64,000 bases of DNA from Cetobacterium_A somerae (GTDB lineage: Bacteria > Fusobacteriota > Fusobacteriia > Fusobacteriales > Fusobacteriaceae), in the NCBI RefSeq assembly GCF_044784365.2, contig NZ_CP173065.2, one strand, 5' to 3'. Each line of letters begins with the position of its first letter. The first letter of the stretch is position 1. The position numbers were made by a program, and so were the translations under genes. Below, piece after piece: positions 1 to 8,556 of the stretch. A model generated the notes under the pieces. It saw only the letters and a list, made by a program, of their open reading frames with translations, had not been told where the DNA came from and did no database searches.

Positions 1-1404
1 ATGATGATAATAACATATATTTTTTATAAATATCATCACTTATTTCTGAAATATAAACATTTTCATAACTTTCGATATTTACATTAAATCTATTTATAAC
101 TTGTTCATAAATTCTCGGATTATGAAAATTATTAATATTTTCTAATTTTCCAAATTTCTTTAATCGCTTTTCTTTGACTTCCTCTAATTTATCAACAATA
201 AAATATAAATCAATATTTTCTTCTAATTTTTTCTTTAAAAACTCTTCGTATAAAATATCTTCAATAGGTATTTCTTTTAAATCTATTCTATGAATAAAAA
301 ATTTATCTATATATCCTTCTGGTATTCCTAAAGTTTTTATTTTTTTAGTATCTAACAACATAATCACTTTAATTTTTCTAAAATCATTCAACTCATGAAA
401 AAAGCTAATTACTTCTATAAAGACATCTTTTTGATTTATTCTTTCTAAATTATCAATCACAACTATTATTGAATTTTTAAAACGTTCTATGAAACTTTTA
501 AATTCTCTTTTTAAATTTTCACTAGAATTTTCTTTTAGAAGTAGTTTACCTAATCCTAAAGGAAACTTTGTAAGAATCGGTTCTAGCATAACTAAATAAT
601 CATAACTATCTCCTACTAAAAATCCATTTTTTTTGCTAACATCTTTAAATCTTTAAAGAAGGCTTTCATTAATTTTTCTCTAGTTCCATATAATAAAGCA
701 TCATATTTTAGAATATCATATTTATTTTTATCTGATTCTAATACTGTACTTATAAAAAATGTTTTTCCAATTCCCCAGTCACCATCAACTAAAATAGAAG
801 AAACTAAATCTTCTTCCAACAAATACTTCATTTTTTTTCTTGCTAACTTTCTACTTGGGTATAAGCTATCTATAGTTTTTTCACGATGTTCTATCTCCTT
901 ATCACAATCCTCTTCAAATATTCGATATATTAATAATAATATTCCTATAGACATTAATCCTATAATAAATTCTCTGTTAAATACCATGATAACATTTTTC
1001 ACTATTTGTTCCTGAGATAATTGTAAGCCCTGTAAAAATCCTGTTATATAAATAAATTTTTGTAACAATGATATTGTCTTCACACTTATCCATTCTTTAT
1101 CTATTTCATTTTTATATTTTAAAATAAAGGTTATGTAAACTATAAAACCTAAAATAATAATACATAATCTTCCTAATATATTTATATTAAATTGTGTATT
1201 GAAAATAAGATAATCTTGGATATTTATAAATTTACTAACTGCAACTTTGCTTTCTGTTATTTGCGGAACTATAAATCCACTTACTGTTGCCACAAGATAA
1301 AAAAAGATATATTTAAAAATATAGTATATTCTCTCTTTTCTACTCATAGTTAAAAATATATTTCTAGTATTTACTTCTTCTTCTTTTATTTTAATTTTTT
1401 CCAT
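1..1404 (-). pseudogene. KAP-family P-loop NTPase with N-terminal membrane segments, frameshifted and cut by the window edge
   Basis: The first 262 codons (616-1404) hold about four hydrophobic segments (near residues 31-48, 76-96, 112-128 and 145-162), then a Walker A motif GDWGIGKTF at residues 208-216. That frame stops at 616, just after a run of eight A residues on the coding strand (627-634). The -1 frame continues openly from there to base 1 and carries a clear Walker B-like segment (SIIVVIDNLERI) and further conserved-looking sequence (KVIMLLDTKKI). One extra A would join both parts, so this is one gene with a one-base deletion, or a gene that uses slippage on the A run. KAP NTPases are membrane-linked ATPases; some occur in phage-exclusion systems. 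The gene overlaps its upstream neighbour by 14 bases, so they form one operon. The 3' end lies outside the window. Confidence 0.75.
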
Positions 1405-1882
1405 ATTTATCGTATTCCCATTGTCTTTTTAACTCTTTCGCAAGTTCATCTAGTTCTTTGTTCTCAGTTGGTTTTTTTTCTTCTTTAATTAAAAAATCAA
1501 TTAACTGATACTCAGGAAATTTTAACATTTTTTTTATGAGGTCATCTTCTCTTTTCTCTATTATTTCTTTGAATAATTTTATCTCATAATATAAAATTAT
1601 ATTTAAATATTTTAGTTTTTTTAATTTTTCTAATTTATAAAACATACTTCGATTTAAATTTTTCTCTAATTTTTTTTCCATCAAGTCTATCCCTAAGATT
1701 TTTAAATAATCATTAACAACATCTCTATCAAATCCTATATAAATTTTTAATTTATCCATCAGCTCTAATAGTTCTTCTATTTTTTTTTCATTCGTAGATA
1801 TTTTTTTTATCTCTTCTTTTATTGTTTTCAATACTTCTTTATTAGTATTATCTTTTTTCAATATTTCTAGCAATTTTCTCAT
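1391..1882 (-). CDS. Hypothetical charged helical protein upstream of the KAP gene
   Basis: A 163-residue protein, very rich in Lys, Glu, Leu and Ile, without signal peptide or membrane segment, predicted by eye to be almost all helical and probably coiled coil. I recognise no family. Its stop overlaps the start of the KAP NTPase gene by 14 bases, which implies translational coupling and a shared function. The upstream gap to the 132-residue gene is under 50 bases. Position next to a membrane NTPase suggests a partner or regulator of it, which is inference only. Confidence 0.6.
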   Translation of the reverse strand: MRKLLEILKKDNTNKEVLKTIKEEIKKISTNEKKIEELLELMDKLKIYIGFDRDVVNDYLKILGIDLMEKKLEKNLNRSMFYKLEKLKKLKYLNIILYYEIKLFKEIIEKREDDLIKKMLKFPEYQLIDFLIKEEKKPTENKELDELAKELKRQWEYDKYGKN

Positions 1883-1929
1883 ATATCCCTCTTTTTATTA
1901 AAATAGATAGTTTATCTCTAATTTACCAA

Positions 1930-2328
1930 CTAATTTAAATCATTATCTGATAGAGAAATATAAATAGAAAAAGCATCATCATATATGTAGGTATCTCTAT
2001 CTTCATCTGAAAATATCAAATTAAATACTCTATTTAAATCTTTATAAAGTTTAAATAAAATATCATCTTTTAATTCCAATTTAAAGTTTTTTCCTTCATC
2101 ATCATACTTAATCATCTTTTTATCTTGATTTAGTACATTTGTTGAGTACATTTTTCCTTCTTCAGAAAATATAAAATAAACTTTATCACCATATCCTTCA
2201 AAAACAACATATTGAATTCCTGAAATTTTTTCACCTTTAATACTCCAATTTTCTACTTCTTTAAAAATATTGAAAGTTTTTTCAATATCACTAAAATATA
2301 TTAATATCTTTCTAAAATTTTTACTCAT
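1930..2328 (-). CDS. Hypothetical small acidic protein, first gene of the KAP operon
   Basis: A 132-residue soluble protein with mixed strand/helix composition and an acidic C terminus (SDEDRDTYIYDD, LSDNDLN). It has no signal peptide. No family is recognised; its size and acidic nature resemble many immunity-type proteins, but nothing specific supports that. The start is backed by a GAGGAGAG Shine-Dalgarno site about 9 bases upstream, and a promoter-like pair lies at 2371-2399. It is probably the first gene of a three-gene operon ending in the KAP NTPase. Confidence 0.6.
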   Translation of the reverse strand: MSKNFRKILIYFSDIEKTFNIFKEVENWSIKGEKISGIQYVVFEGYGDKVYFIFSEEGKMYSTNVLNQDKKMIKYDDEGKNFKLELKDDILFKLYKDLNRVFNLIFSDEDRDTYIYDDAFSIYISLSDNDLN

Positions 2329-2370
2329 TAGTACTCTCTCTCCTCTTTTAATTTAATTATTTCTAATTAT

Positions 2371-2399
2371 ATAATATCCTAAAACTTATATTTTAACAA
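2371..2399 (-). promoter_or_regulatory. Putative sigma70-type promoter of the KAP operon
   Basis: On the minus strand a -35 hexamer TTGTTA (2394-2399) is followed by a 17-base spacer and a -10 hexamer TATTAT (2371-2376). An alternative TATAAT sits 5 bases further downstream. The first gene starts at 2328. Confidence 0.5.
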
Positions 2400-2434
2400 T
2401 AAACTTTCTGTGACAATCATTAAATTACAAGGAG

Positions 2435-2563
2435 ATGGCTGCTTTGAAAAGACTGTATATGTTTGAAAAAATAAAAAAGTTAAAGGCATTACCTCTAAAA
2501 TTAAAAGAATCTCAAGTTGCTAAACAATTGAATATTGATACTAAAACAGTTAAAAAATATTAG
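2435..2563 (+). pseudogene. Remnant of an IS21-family IstA transposase (N-terminal helix-turn-helix only)
   Basis: An open frame of 42 codons preceded by AAGGAG reads like the start of IS21 IstA: a Lys-rich helix, then ESQVAKQLNIDTKTVKKY, which matches the usual 'S.xIAxxLgiдxkTVrkYl'-type helix-turn-helix. The frame then stops (TAG) and no catalytic DDE domain follows. It is a short relic between the KAP operon and the 3' end of the rhamnose genes, on the opposite strand to both. Whether any product is made is unknown. Confidence 0.5.
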
Positions 2564-2595
2564 TACACTCCCTCTTAACTGACTCTAGCTACTTA

Positions 2596-2765
2596 TTATC
2601 TGTTATTATACATCTCTTCATAATACTTTTGATAATCTCCAGAGGCTACTTCCTCTACCCATCCTTGATTATCTAAATACCATCTAATAGTTGCTTCTAT
2701 TCCCTCTGTAAATGGTGTTTCAGGATACCATCCAAGTTCAGTTACTATCTTAGTTGGATCAATAG
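2596..2765 (-). CDS. rfbB: 3' exon of rmlDB (C-terminal 55 codons of dTDP-glucose 4,6-dehydratase)
   Basis: This stretch encodes the end of RmlB: after a split Ala codon it reads IDPTKIVTELGWYPE and WYLDNQGWVEEV and ends in YNNR before a TAA at 2596-2598. It has no start of its own. Joining base 2765 to base 5227 gives the family-typical reading GHDARY-AIDPTKI in one frame, 677 codons in total. It is separated from the rest of the gene by the group II intron at 2766-5226. Confidence 0.85.
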
Positions 2766-2815
2766 ATTGCGATAGGTAATCCTTTGATATAATCTCCAGA
2801 TTTTCCCCCGCACCA

Positions 2816-2847
2816 CACCGTACGTGCGACTTTCACCGCATACGGCG
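2816..2847 (-). ncRNA. Group II intron domain V (catalytic hairpin)
   Basis: The minus strand reads CGCCGTATGC, then a GGTGAAAGTC loop segment with a GAAA tetraloop, then GCACGTACGGTG. This matches the bacterial domain V pattern very closely, with a CGC catalytic triad instead of AGC. The two arms pair except for the usual bulge and one G-U wobble, so the ribozyme core looks intact. Confidence 0.85.
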
Positions 2848-2867
2848 TTCTATCAATATTTTATTAA

Positions 2868-4492
2868 TTATATATATTTAGAAAGTGATTCTAATAACAT
2901 TTTATATGTTTGATTGCCTTCATAGTATTCAATAGCATTTTTGCTATGAAGTGCCCTGTGTACTTCTGGTTTTAATAGGATTAGGTTTTCTAACGTATCT
3001 TTTCCTCCATTTTTTTGAGGTATAATATGGTGAATATGAAAGTTATTATTGCCATTTATGTATTCATTCGTGACTGCACATTTTGAATTATACATGTATC
3101 TGACTTTAGCGCGTAATACTTCCCAATTTTTATCACCTAACTCAGTATATCTATATAACCTGTCAATTTCTATTCTGGTTTTCTTTTTGGAGAGTATTGC
3201 TTTGGAACTTTAAATTTACATGCGTCTAATGTGAACAATGTTATTTTATTTACATTCCAAACCTTGTAGTTATATTTGCTATATCTGCGCTCATATAATA
3301 TATCTTTTTTGTAGTTACCTTTTCCTAATCTGTTCTTGAGAATCCTTGTTAGGATATATCCTATTCTTCCAAGGTCTATATTAACCATTGTAGCAATATT
3401 GTAGTAATTTTGAATTCCTAAAATCATAGCATTATACTTAATTGCTTGAGCTTTGCTTTTATATTTTTGTATAATTTTGATTTGCTCCTTTAGCTTCTGC
3501 AAGATTTTATGCTTTCTCTTTTCTAAAATTCAAGTTCTGGCAGTTCTTTTCTTCTTATTTCTGACTGCTTTTATTCTGAACCCAAGAAATTCACTTGATT
3601 TCTTCTTCAAATTTATAACTTTTGATTTTTCTCTCGAAACCTCTAGTTTCAATCTTTTTTTTAGAAAATTTTTAGTTAATGAAAACATTATTTCCGCATT
3701 TTTTCTACTTCTACAAAATAATTTGAAATCATCAGCATATCGCACAAGTTTTACTTCAATAAGTTTCGTTTTTTTCAAAGCTCTCTCTTTGTGATTTTGT
3801 GCTCCATAATCGTGTTGAGTCTTTTTTCCACTCCACTGTCTATGAATCCACCAATCCAGCTCATTTAATACTACGTTAGCTAATAATGGAGATAGCACTC
3901 CTCCCTGTGGTGTTCCTTTTATACTTTTAATAATTGATCCATCAGGTAATAATACATTAGATTTTAACATAACTTTAATTAGTTTTAATATTTTAGCTTC
4001 TTTTATCCCAATTTTATAGAGTTGTTTTATTAACTTATTATGATTTATATTATCAAAGAAACTTTTAATATCAATATCTACTACAAAATATAGATTACCT
4101 CTATTTATTAGATTATTATTTAAAGCTATCGCGTTTTCTGCACTTCGATTCGGTCTAAATCCAAATGAATTCGCGTGAAATTTCTTATCTAATATTGGTT
4201 CCAAAATTTGTTTTATTGACTGTTGAACTACTCTATCATATATTGTGGGAATTCCTAATGGTCTAGTTTTTCCATTTTCTTTTGGAATTTCTATTCGCTT
4301 AATTAATGATGGTTTATATAAACCCACACTTAATTCTACCTTAATTTTTTGTATTATTTGTTCCTTATTTTCAATTATATCTAGTATTGTATTACCATCT
4401 ATACCTGGTGTTTTACTTCCTTTATTTTTCTTTAAATTACTGATTGCTATTGCTATATTCTTTTCACATATAATTTTATCTATTAGTTTCAT
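2868..4492 (-). pseudogene. Group II intron-encoded protein: reverse transcriptase, maturase, HNH endonuclease (broken)
   Basis: Three pieces of one protein follow each other. Residues 1-320 (3530-4492) are the reverse transcriptase with the catalytic YADD box (VRYADDFKLF), GTPQGGVLSPLLAN and FGFRPNRSAENA. A TGA at 3530-3532 interrupts the frame; the same frame continues into the maturase X domain (3170-3502). A one-base frameshift in the A run near 3183-3187 then separates X from the HNH domain, which runs in the next frame (KTRIEIDRLYRYTELGDK) into CAVTNEY, IHHIIPQKNGG and LILLKPEVHRAL, ending at 2868. Reverse transcription, RNA binding and DNA cleavage would all be needed for mobility, so the protein is very likely dead. 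It lies inside the intron, on the same strand as the host gene. Confidence 0.85.
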
Positions 4493-5176
4493 AAGTTGCC
4501 CACTATACTAGTGTTACATATAGTTTTATTGTCTCGACTTCCTATCATTTCTTATTAATTCTAAATTAAAATAATTATAAAATATTGACTTGGGGCTATC
4601 CCTCCACCACTTATTATCATGGTTTCATTGGTACTGTGCCCCTACTCTCACAAGACTAAAGAAACTTCATAACTTTCTTTAAGTTACTTATATTCACCAA
4701 CGCTCTAACTAAGCTTCTTTTGTTGTGTCTTGCTTTCCACGTTCCGTACTTCTTATCATTGAATCTACTTAGGTGCCTGCTCTAAGCCTGTAAGCTGGAT
4801 ATTGCCTTTAACAATATAATGATTTTCATAGAAACGATTTTTACTCATCATCACTTACCCTACTCTTTGGTAGTTATAACATTTCTGTTATATCGCGTTT
4901 TAGACCCGTACATTCGCAGGTTCGTCAGATTAACATCATTCTCACCATATAGATTCGACCCCCGATCTATCAGTATCTCGACCACCTCTGGTTCGCATTT
5001 CCTTACAACTAGTGTCGTATTAGGGATACTTCTCAATCGACTTCACCGAGCTTTATACCATTAGATTTAGTTAGAATCTAATCGCATATCGGAGTATTAG
5101 GGAAGACGTTTCAGGACGTTACTCCTTCATTCCATCTTTCAGAAATACAGTTCTCTATTAATTTCCCCTTAATATT

Positions 5177-7090
5177 TTAAGCGGTCATTAACATGGCATA
5201 GCTTTTCACTACGCAACGTGTCGCACCATATCTAGCATCATGTCCTAATCTATCTTGTACATAAGTTATCAGATCATAATTGATATTAGCTAAATCAGTA
5301 CTTAAAACTTCTTGATATTTAGGCTCATCTTTCATGATTCTAGCTATTGTATCTATGGTAAGTTTTACTATATTGATATTTTGCTCCTCATTAAACCCAC
5401 CAATGTTATATATCTCGTGTGCTTTAGCATTAGATATAACCATATCAATACCTTTACAGTGATCCATTACATATAACCAGTCTCTTACATTATCTCCCTT
5501 TCCGTATACAGGAAGTTTCTTTCCAGCTAAAATATTTTTAATAATTAGTGGAATTAGCTTCTCTGGGAAGTGATATGGTCCATAGTTATTGCTACATCTT
5601 GTTATATTAAATGGAAACTTATATGTTTCTCCATAGGCCATAACTATCATATCAGATGCTGTTTTAGATGCTGAATATGGACTTCTTGGATCTAGTGGAG
5701 TAGATTCTGTAAACATCTTCTCTCCATAAGTTTGAAGGTTTTTTCTTCCAGTTGCAATTTTAGCAACAGCTTCATCTAAAATAAGTTCTCTTGGAATATC
5801 CCAGTCTTTACTTAAACTTCCATATACCTCATCTGTTGAAACATGATGGAATTTTTTTCCCTCTTTATAGATTGGATAACCGTTAGAATCTTTTCCAATA
5901 GTCCAGAAAGTTTTAGCAACTTCCATTAGATTTTGCGTTCCAAGTATATTTGTCTCTAAAAATATCTGAGGATTTTCTATACTTCTATCTACATGACTCT
6001 CTGCTGCAAAGTTTACAACATAATCGATATCATGTTGCATAAATATATTTTCAACTAGTTCTCTATTACAGATATCTCCCTTAACAAAAGAAACTCTTGA
6101 GTCTTTTAACTCCTCTCTTATTGTTCCAAGATTTCCTGCATAAGTTAGTTTATCTAGTACAACTAACTTTATATCGTTATGCTTTTCTAACATATATTTA
6201 ACAAAGTTTGCACCAATAAACCCTGCTCCACCTGTTACTAAATAAGTTTTTCCAACCTTTAAATACTCATCAACTCTACTACGCCAGTTAGGTATTTTTA
6301 TTCGCAAAATATTCTCTATTTTTCTGCTACTTAATTTTGAATATTTAGGTCTAATATCATAAGATGTAAAATCTAAACATCTTCCCTCTAAAATATTTCC
6401 TTTATATCCTAACCTTTCTAAAATATATTTTCCTTGTTCATAACGAGATGTTTCTTCAGAACCACTTAGATGATATATTCCATAATCTCTATCTCTTAAA
6501 TTTAATATTTTCCAAGTTATTTCAACTATATCTTTTGTACTTGTAGGAGATGATATTTGATCTGTAGCTATTTTTATACTCTCTCTAGTATTAGCCCAAG
6601 TTTTTACCTGTTCTATAAAGTTTTTACCCTCTTCACCAAAAACCCAAGATACTCTAAAAATAAAAGTTTTTCGATTTTCTTCTAAAGCTAATCTCTCTCC
6701 TAAAGCTTTACTACGCCCATAGACAGATATTGGATTTATCTCATCCTCTTCGATGTATTCATTACCTTTATTTCCATCAAAAACAAAGTCTGTAGAATAT
6801 GTTACAAACTCAATCTTTCTTTCTCTACATATTTTAGCTAAATTTTCAACTGCATAGGCATTTATCATATATGCACTATCCTTTTCCTCTTCAGCTTTAT
6901 CAACTAAATTATATGCAGCGCAGTTAATTACTAAACCTACATCATTTTTTAAAATATAATCTCTCACTTTATCAAAATCAGTTATATCCAACTCTAGTCT
7001 ATTTGGTGCTAAGAAATCTATACTATTTTTCTTAAAAAATCTTTGAAACTCTGTAGCTAATTGTCCTGCTCCACCTGTTATCAGTATCAA
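5177..7090 (-). CDS. rfbD-rfbB: Fused dTDP-4-dehydrorhamnose reductase / dTDP-glucose 4,6-dehydratase, 5' exon
   Basis: Two steps of dTDP-L-rhamnose synthesis are joined in one chain. Residues 1-280 are RmlD: GGAGQLA at 6-12, STDFVFDG near 99-106, and the YxxxK pair at Tyr124/Lys128. Residues 281-621 are RmlB: GGAGFIG at 287-293, STDEVYG at 418-424 and YSASK at 472-476. Both catalytic cores are complete. The true exon ends at 5227; the last 16 codons before the stop at 5177 are read from the group II intron. Without splicing the dehydratase loses its final 56 residues. The start overlaps rmlC by 4 bases (ATGA type), so the two are translationally coupled. Separate RmlD and RmlB proteins are the common arrangement; this fusion is unusual but the order of domains is plain. 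Confidence 0.9.
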   Translation of the reverse strand: MILITGGAGQLATEFQRFFKKNSIDFLAPNRLELDITDFDKVRDYILKNDVGLVINCAAYNLVDKAEEEKDSAYMINAYAVENLAKICRERKIEFVTYSTDFVFDGNKGNEYIEEDEINPISVYGRSKALGERLALEENRKTFIFRVSWVFGEEGKNFIEQVKTWANTRESIKIATDQISSPTSTKDIVEITWKILNLRDRDYGIYHLSGSEETSRYEQGKYILERLGYKGNILEGRCLDFTSYDIRPKYSKLSSRKIENILRIKIPNWRSRVDEYLKVGKTYLVTGGAGFIGANFVKYMLEKHNDIKLVVLDKLTYAGNLGTIREELKDSRVSFVKGDICNRELVENIFMQHDIDYVVNFAAESHVDRSIENPQIFLETNILGTQNLMEVAKTFWTIGKDSNGYPIYKEGKKFHHVSTDEVYGSLSKDWDIPRELILDEAVAKIATGRKNLQTYGEKMFTESTPLDPRSPYSASKTASDMIVMAYGETYKFPFNITRCSNNYGPYHFPEKLIPLIIKNILAGKKLPVYGKGDNVRDWLYVMDHCKGIDMVISNAKAHEIYNIGGFNEEQNINIVKLTIDTIARIMKDEPKYQEVLSTDLANINYDLITYVQDRLGHDARYGATRCVVKSYAMLMTA

Positions 7091-7641
7091 TTTATCTCAC
7101 CACCTTTTTCTAAAAACTCTTTTAGTGTACTTTGGTTTTTATCTTTTTCAGATATTATTAGATCCTTCACTTTTAAACCATACTTTTCTAGTTCCCAATC
7201 TATCTTCAAATCTTTATCACTCCACAATACTCCTGACTCAAAAGCTGGTGCATAGAAATCTGTACATAGATACTCTATCTCTGTATCATCTTGTAGTGTT
7301 AAAAAACCATGAGCAAAACCTTTAGGTACAAACAGCATTTTTTTGTTATTTTCACTTAAAACTATTTTAAAATATTTTCCAAAGGTTTCACTACCCTTTC
7401 TTAAATCTACAACAACATCTAAAATCTCTCCTTTTAATACTCTTATTAGTTTTCCTTGAGCTTGCTGTTTTTGAAAATGTAACCCTCTCAATACTCCAAA
7501 ACTACTTTTAGAGTGATTTCCTTGTACAAACTCCTCATCTATTCCATATTTTAAAAGTTGTTGTTTATTGAAGAATTCATAAAAAAATCCTCTTTCATCA
7601 CTATATATTTTTGGTTCTATTACCACTAGTCCTGTCATCAT
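7087..7641 (-). CDS. rfbC: dTDP-4-dehydrorhamnose 3,5-epimerase
   Basis: Third enzyme of dTDP-L-rhamnose synthesis; it epimerises C3 and C5 of dTDP-4-keto-6-deoxyglucose in the cytoplasm. The 184 residues match the family's usual length and show RGLHFQ (52-57, catalytic His), DVVVDLRKGS (75-84) and VPKGFAHGF (105-113), the typical cupin landmarks. A GAGGTG site sits 5 bases before the ATG; a second Met follows at once. It lies between rmlA and the rmlD-rmlB fusion in the usual rhamnose gene set. Confidence 0.93.
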   Translation of the reverse strand: MMTGLVVIEPKIYSDERGFFYEFFNKQQLLKYGIDEEFVQGNHSKSSFGVLRGLHFQKQQAQGKLIRVLKGEILDVVVDLRKGSETFGKYFKIVLSENNKKMLFVPKGFAHGFLTLQDDTEIEYLCTDFYAPAFESGVLWSDKDLKIDWELEKYGLKVKDLIISEKDKNQSTLKEFLEKGGEIN

Positions 7642-7654
7642 AAAATCACCTCAT

Positions 7655-7683
7655 AAAAAAATAACCATGAATTAATCATGGTT
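7655..7683 (-). terminator. Weak hairpin with T run between rfbA and rfbC
   Basis: On the minus strand AACCATGA and TCATGGTT (7676-7683 and 7663-7670) pair around a 5-base loop, followed by ATTTTTTT. It overlaps the last codons of rfbA. The stem is AT-rich and short, so it may only lower read-through within the operon. Confidence 0.4.
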
Positions 7684-8544
7684 TTTTAATAAACTAAGCA
7701 GATACTCTCCATAAGATGTTTTCTCTAGAGATCTACTACGCTCTAAAAGTTTGATATCATCTATCCAACCTTTATTATATGCTATTTCCTCTAGACATGC
7801 AATCATAATTCCTTGTCTAGTTTGAATAGTTTTTACAAAGTTACTAGCTTCTAAAAGTCCATCAAAAGTTCCTGTATCAAGCCAAGCCATACCTCTTCCA
7901 AGGCTTATAACATTTAGTGTATTTTCTTTTAAATACATCTCATTTATAGAGGTTATTTCTAACTCCCCTCTTTCTGATGGAAGTACTGCTTTAGCTTTCT
8001 CTATAACACTATTGTCATAGAAATATATTCCGGGAATAGCGTAGTTAGATTTTGGATTTTTAGGTTTTTCTTCTAAAGAAACTACCTTTCCATCACTATC
8101 AAACTCTACTACTCCAAAATCTTTTGGATTTTTTACATAGTAACCAAAAATTGTCGCTCCACGCTTATTGCTTACAGCTTTTTCTAGCATTCCTGTAAAT
8201 CCGTGACCATAAAAAAGGTTATCTCCTAAAATTAGTGCCACAGAATCATCATCTATAAACTCTTCACCTATTATAAAGGCTTCAGCTAATCCTTTTGGTG
8301 ATTCTTGAATCTCATAACTAATAGATAAACCTAACTCTTTTCCATCTCCTAGTAACTCTTGAAATACTAAAATATCTCTAGCTGTAGAAATTATCAATAT
8401 CTCTCTTATCCAAGCAAGCATAAGAATAGAAAGAGGATAATATATCATAGGTTTATCATATATTGGTATTACCTGTTTATTTATTGCTTTAGTCACAGGA
8501 TATAGTCTCGTTCCTGAACCACCTGCTAGTATTATCCCTTTCAT
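7672..8544 (-). CDS. rfbA: Glucose-1-phosphate thymidylyltransferase
   Basis: First step of dTDP-rhamnose synthesis: glucose 1-phosphate plus dTTP gives dTDP-glucose. The N terminus MKGIILAGGSGTRLYPVT is the nucleotide-binding signature, with the family's NKQVIPIYDKPMIYYPLS following. LILGDNLFYGHG and LEEKPKNPKSNYAIPGIYFYD further support RmlA. At 290 residues it has normal length. It follows galU by 12 bases and precedes rfbC by about 30, in a compact nucleotide-sugar block. Confidence 0.95.
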   Translation of the reverse strand: MKGIILAGGSGTRLYPVTKAINKQVIPIYDKPMIYYPLSILMLAWIREILIISTARDILVFQELLGDGKELGLSISYEIQESPKGLAEAFIIGEEFIDDDSVALILGDNLFYGHGFTGMLEKAVSNKRGATIFGYYVKNPKDFGVVEFDSDGKVVSLEEKPKNPKSNYAIPGIYFYDNSVIEKAKAVLPSERGELEITSINEMYLKENTLNVISLGRGMAWLDTGTFDGLLEASNFVKTIQTRQGIMIACLEEIAYNKGWIDDIKLLERSRSLEKTSYGEYLLSLLKNHD

Positions 8545-8556
8545 CTTCTCACTTCC

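Larger units (their letters stand above)
2766..5226 (-). mobile_element. Group II intron (2461 bp) inserted in the rmlB part of rmlDB
   Basis: The intron starts on the minus strand with GTGCGACACG (5226 downward), matching the GUGYG consensus, and ends with CGCAAT at 2766 (AY consensus). Removing exactly this segment restores the dehydratase frame, which fixes both boundaries. A domain V hairpin lies at 2816-2847 with a probable domain VI just after it. A reverse transcriptase/maturase/HNH gene, now broken, occupies 2868-4492. The 730 bases between 4492 and 5226 carry no gene and would form ribozyme domains I to IV. Exon-binding site pairing was not worked out. Confidence 0.88.

Noticed and set aside
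3530..3532. TGA in the intron protein read as tryptophan (altered genetic code)
   Set aside because: TGA is used as a normal stop in this window (for example at the end of the acetyltransferase at 27884), and the same intron protein also has a frameshift, so decay is the simpler explanation.
4819..5064. Plus-strand open frame inside the group II intron
   Set aside because: It lies on the antisense strand of ribozyme domain I sequence, has no ribosome site and no recognisable domain.
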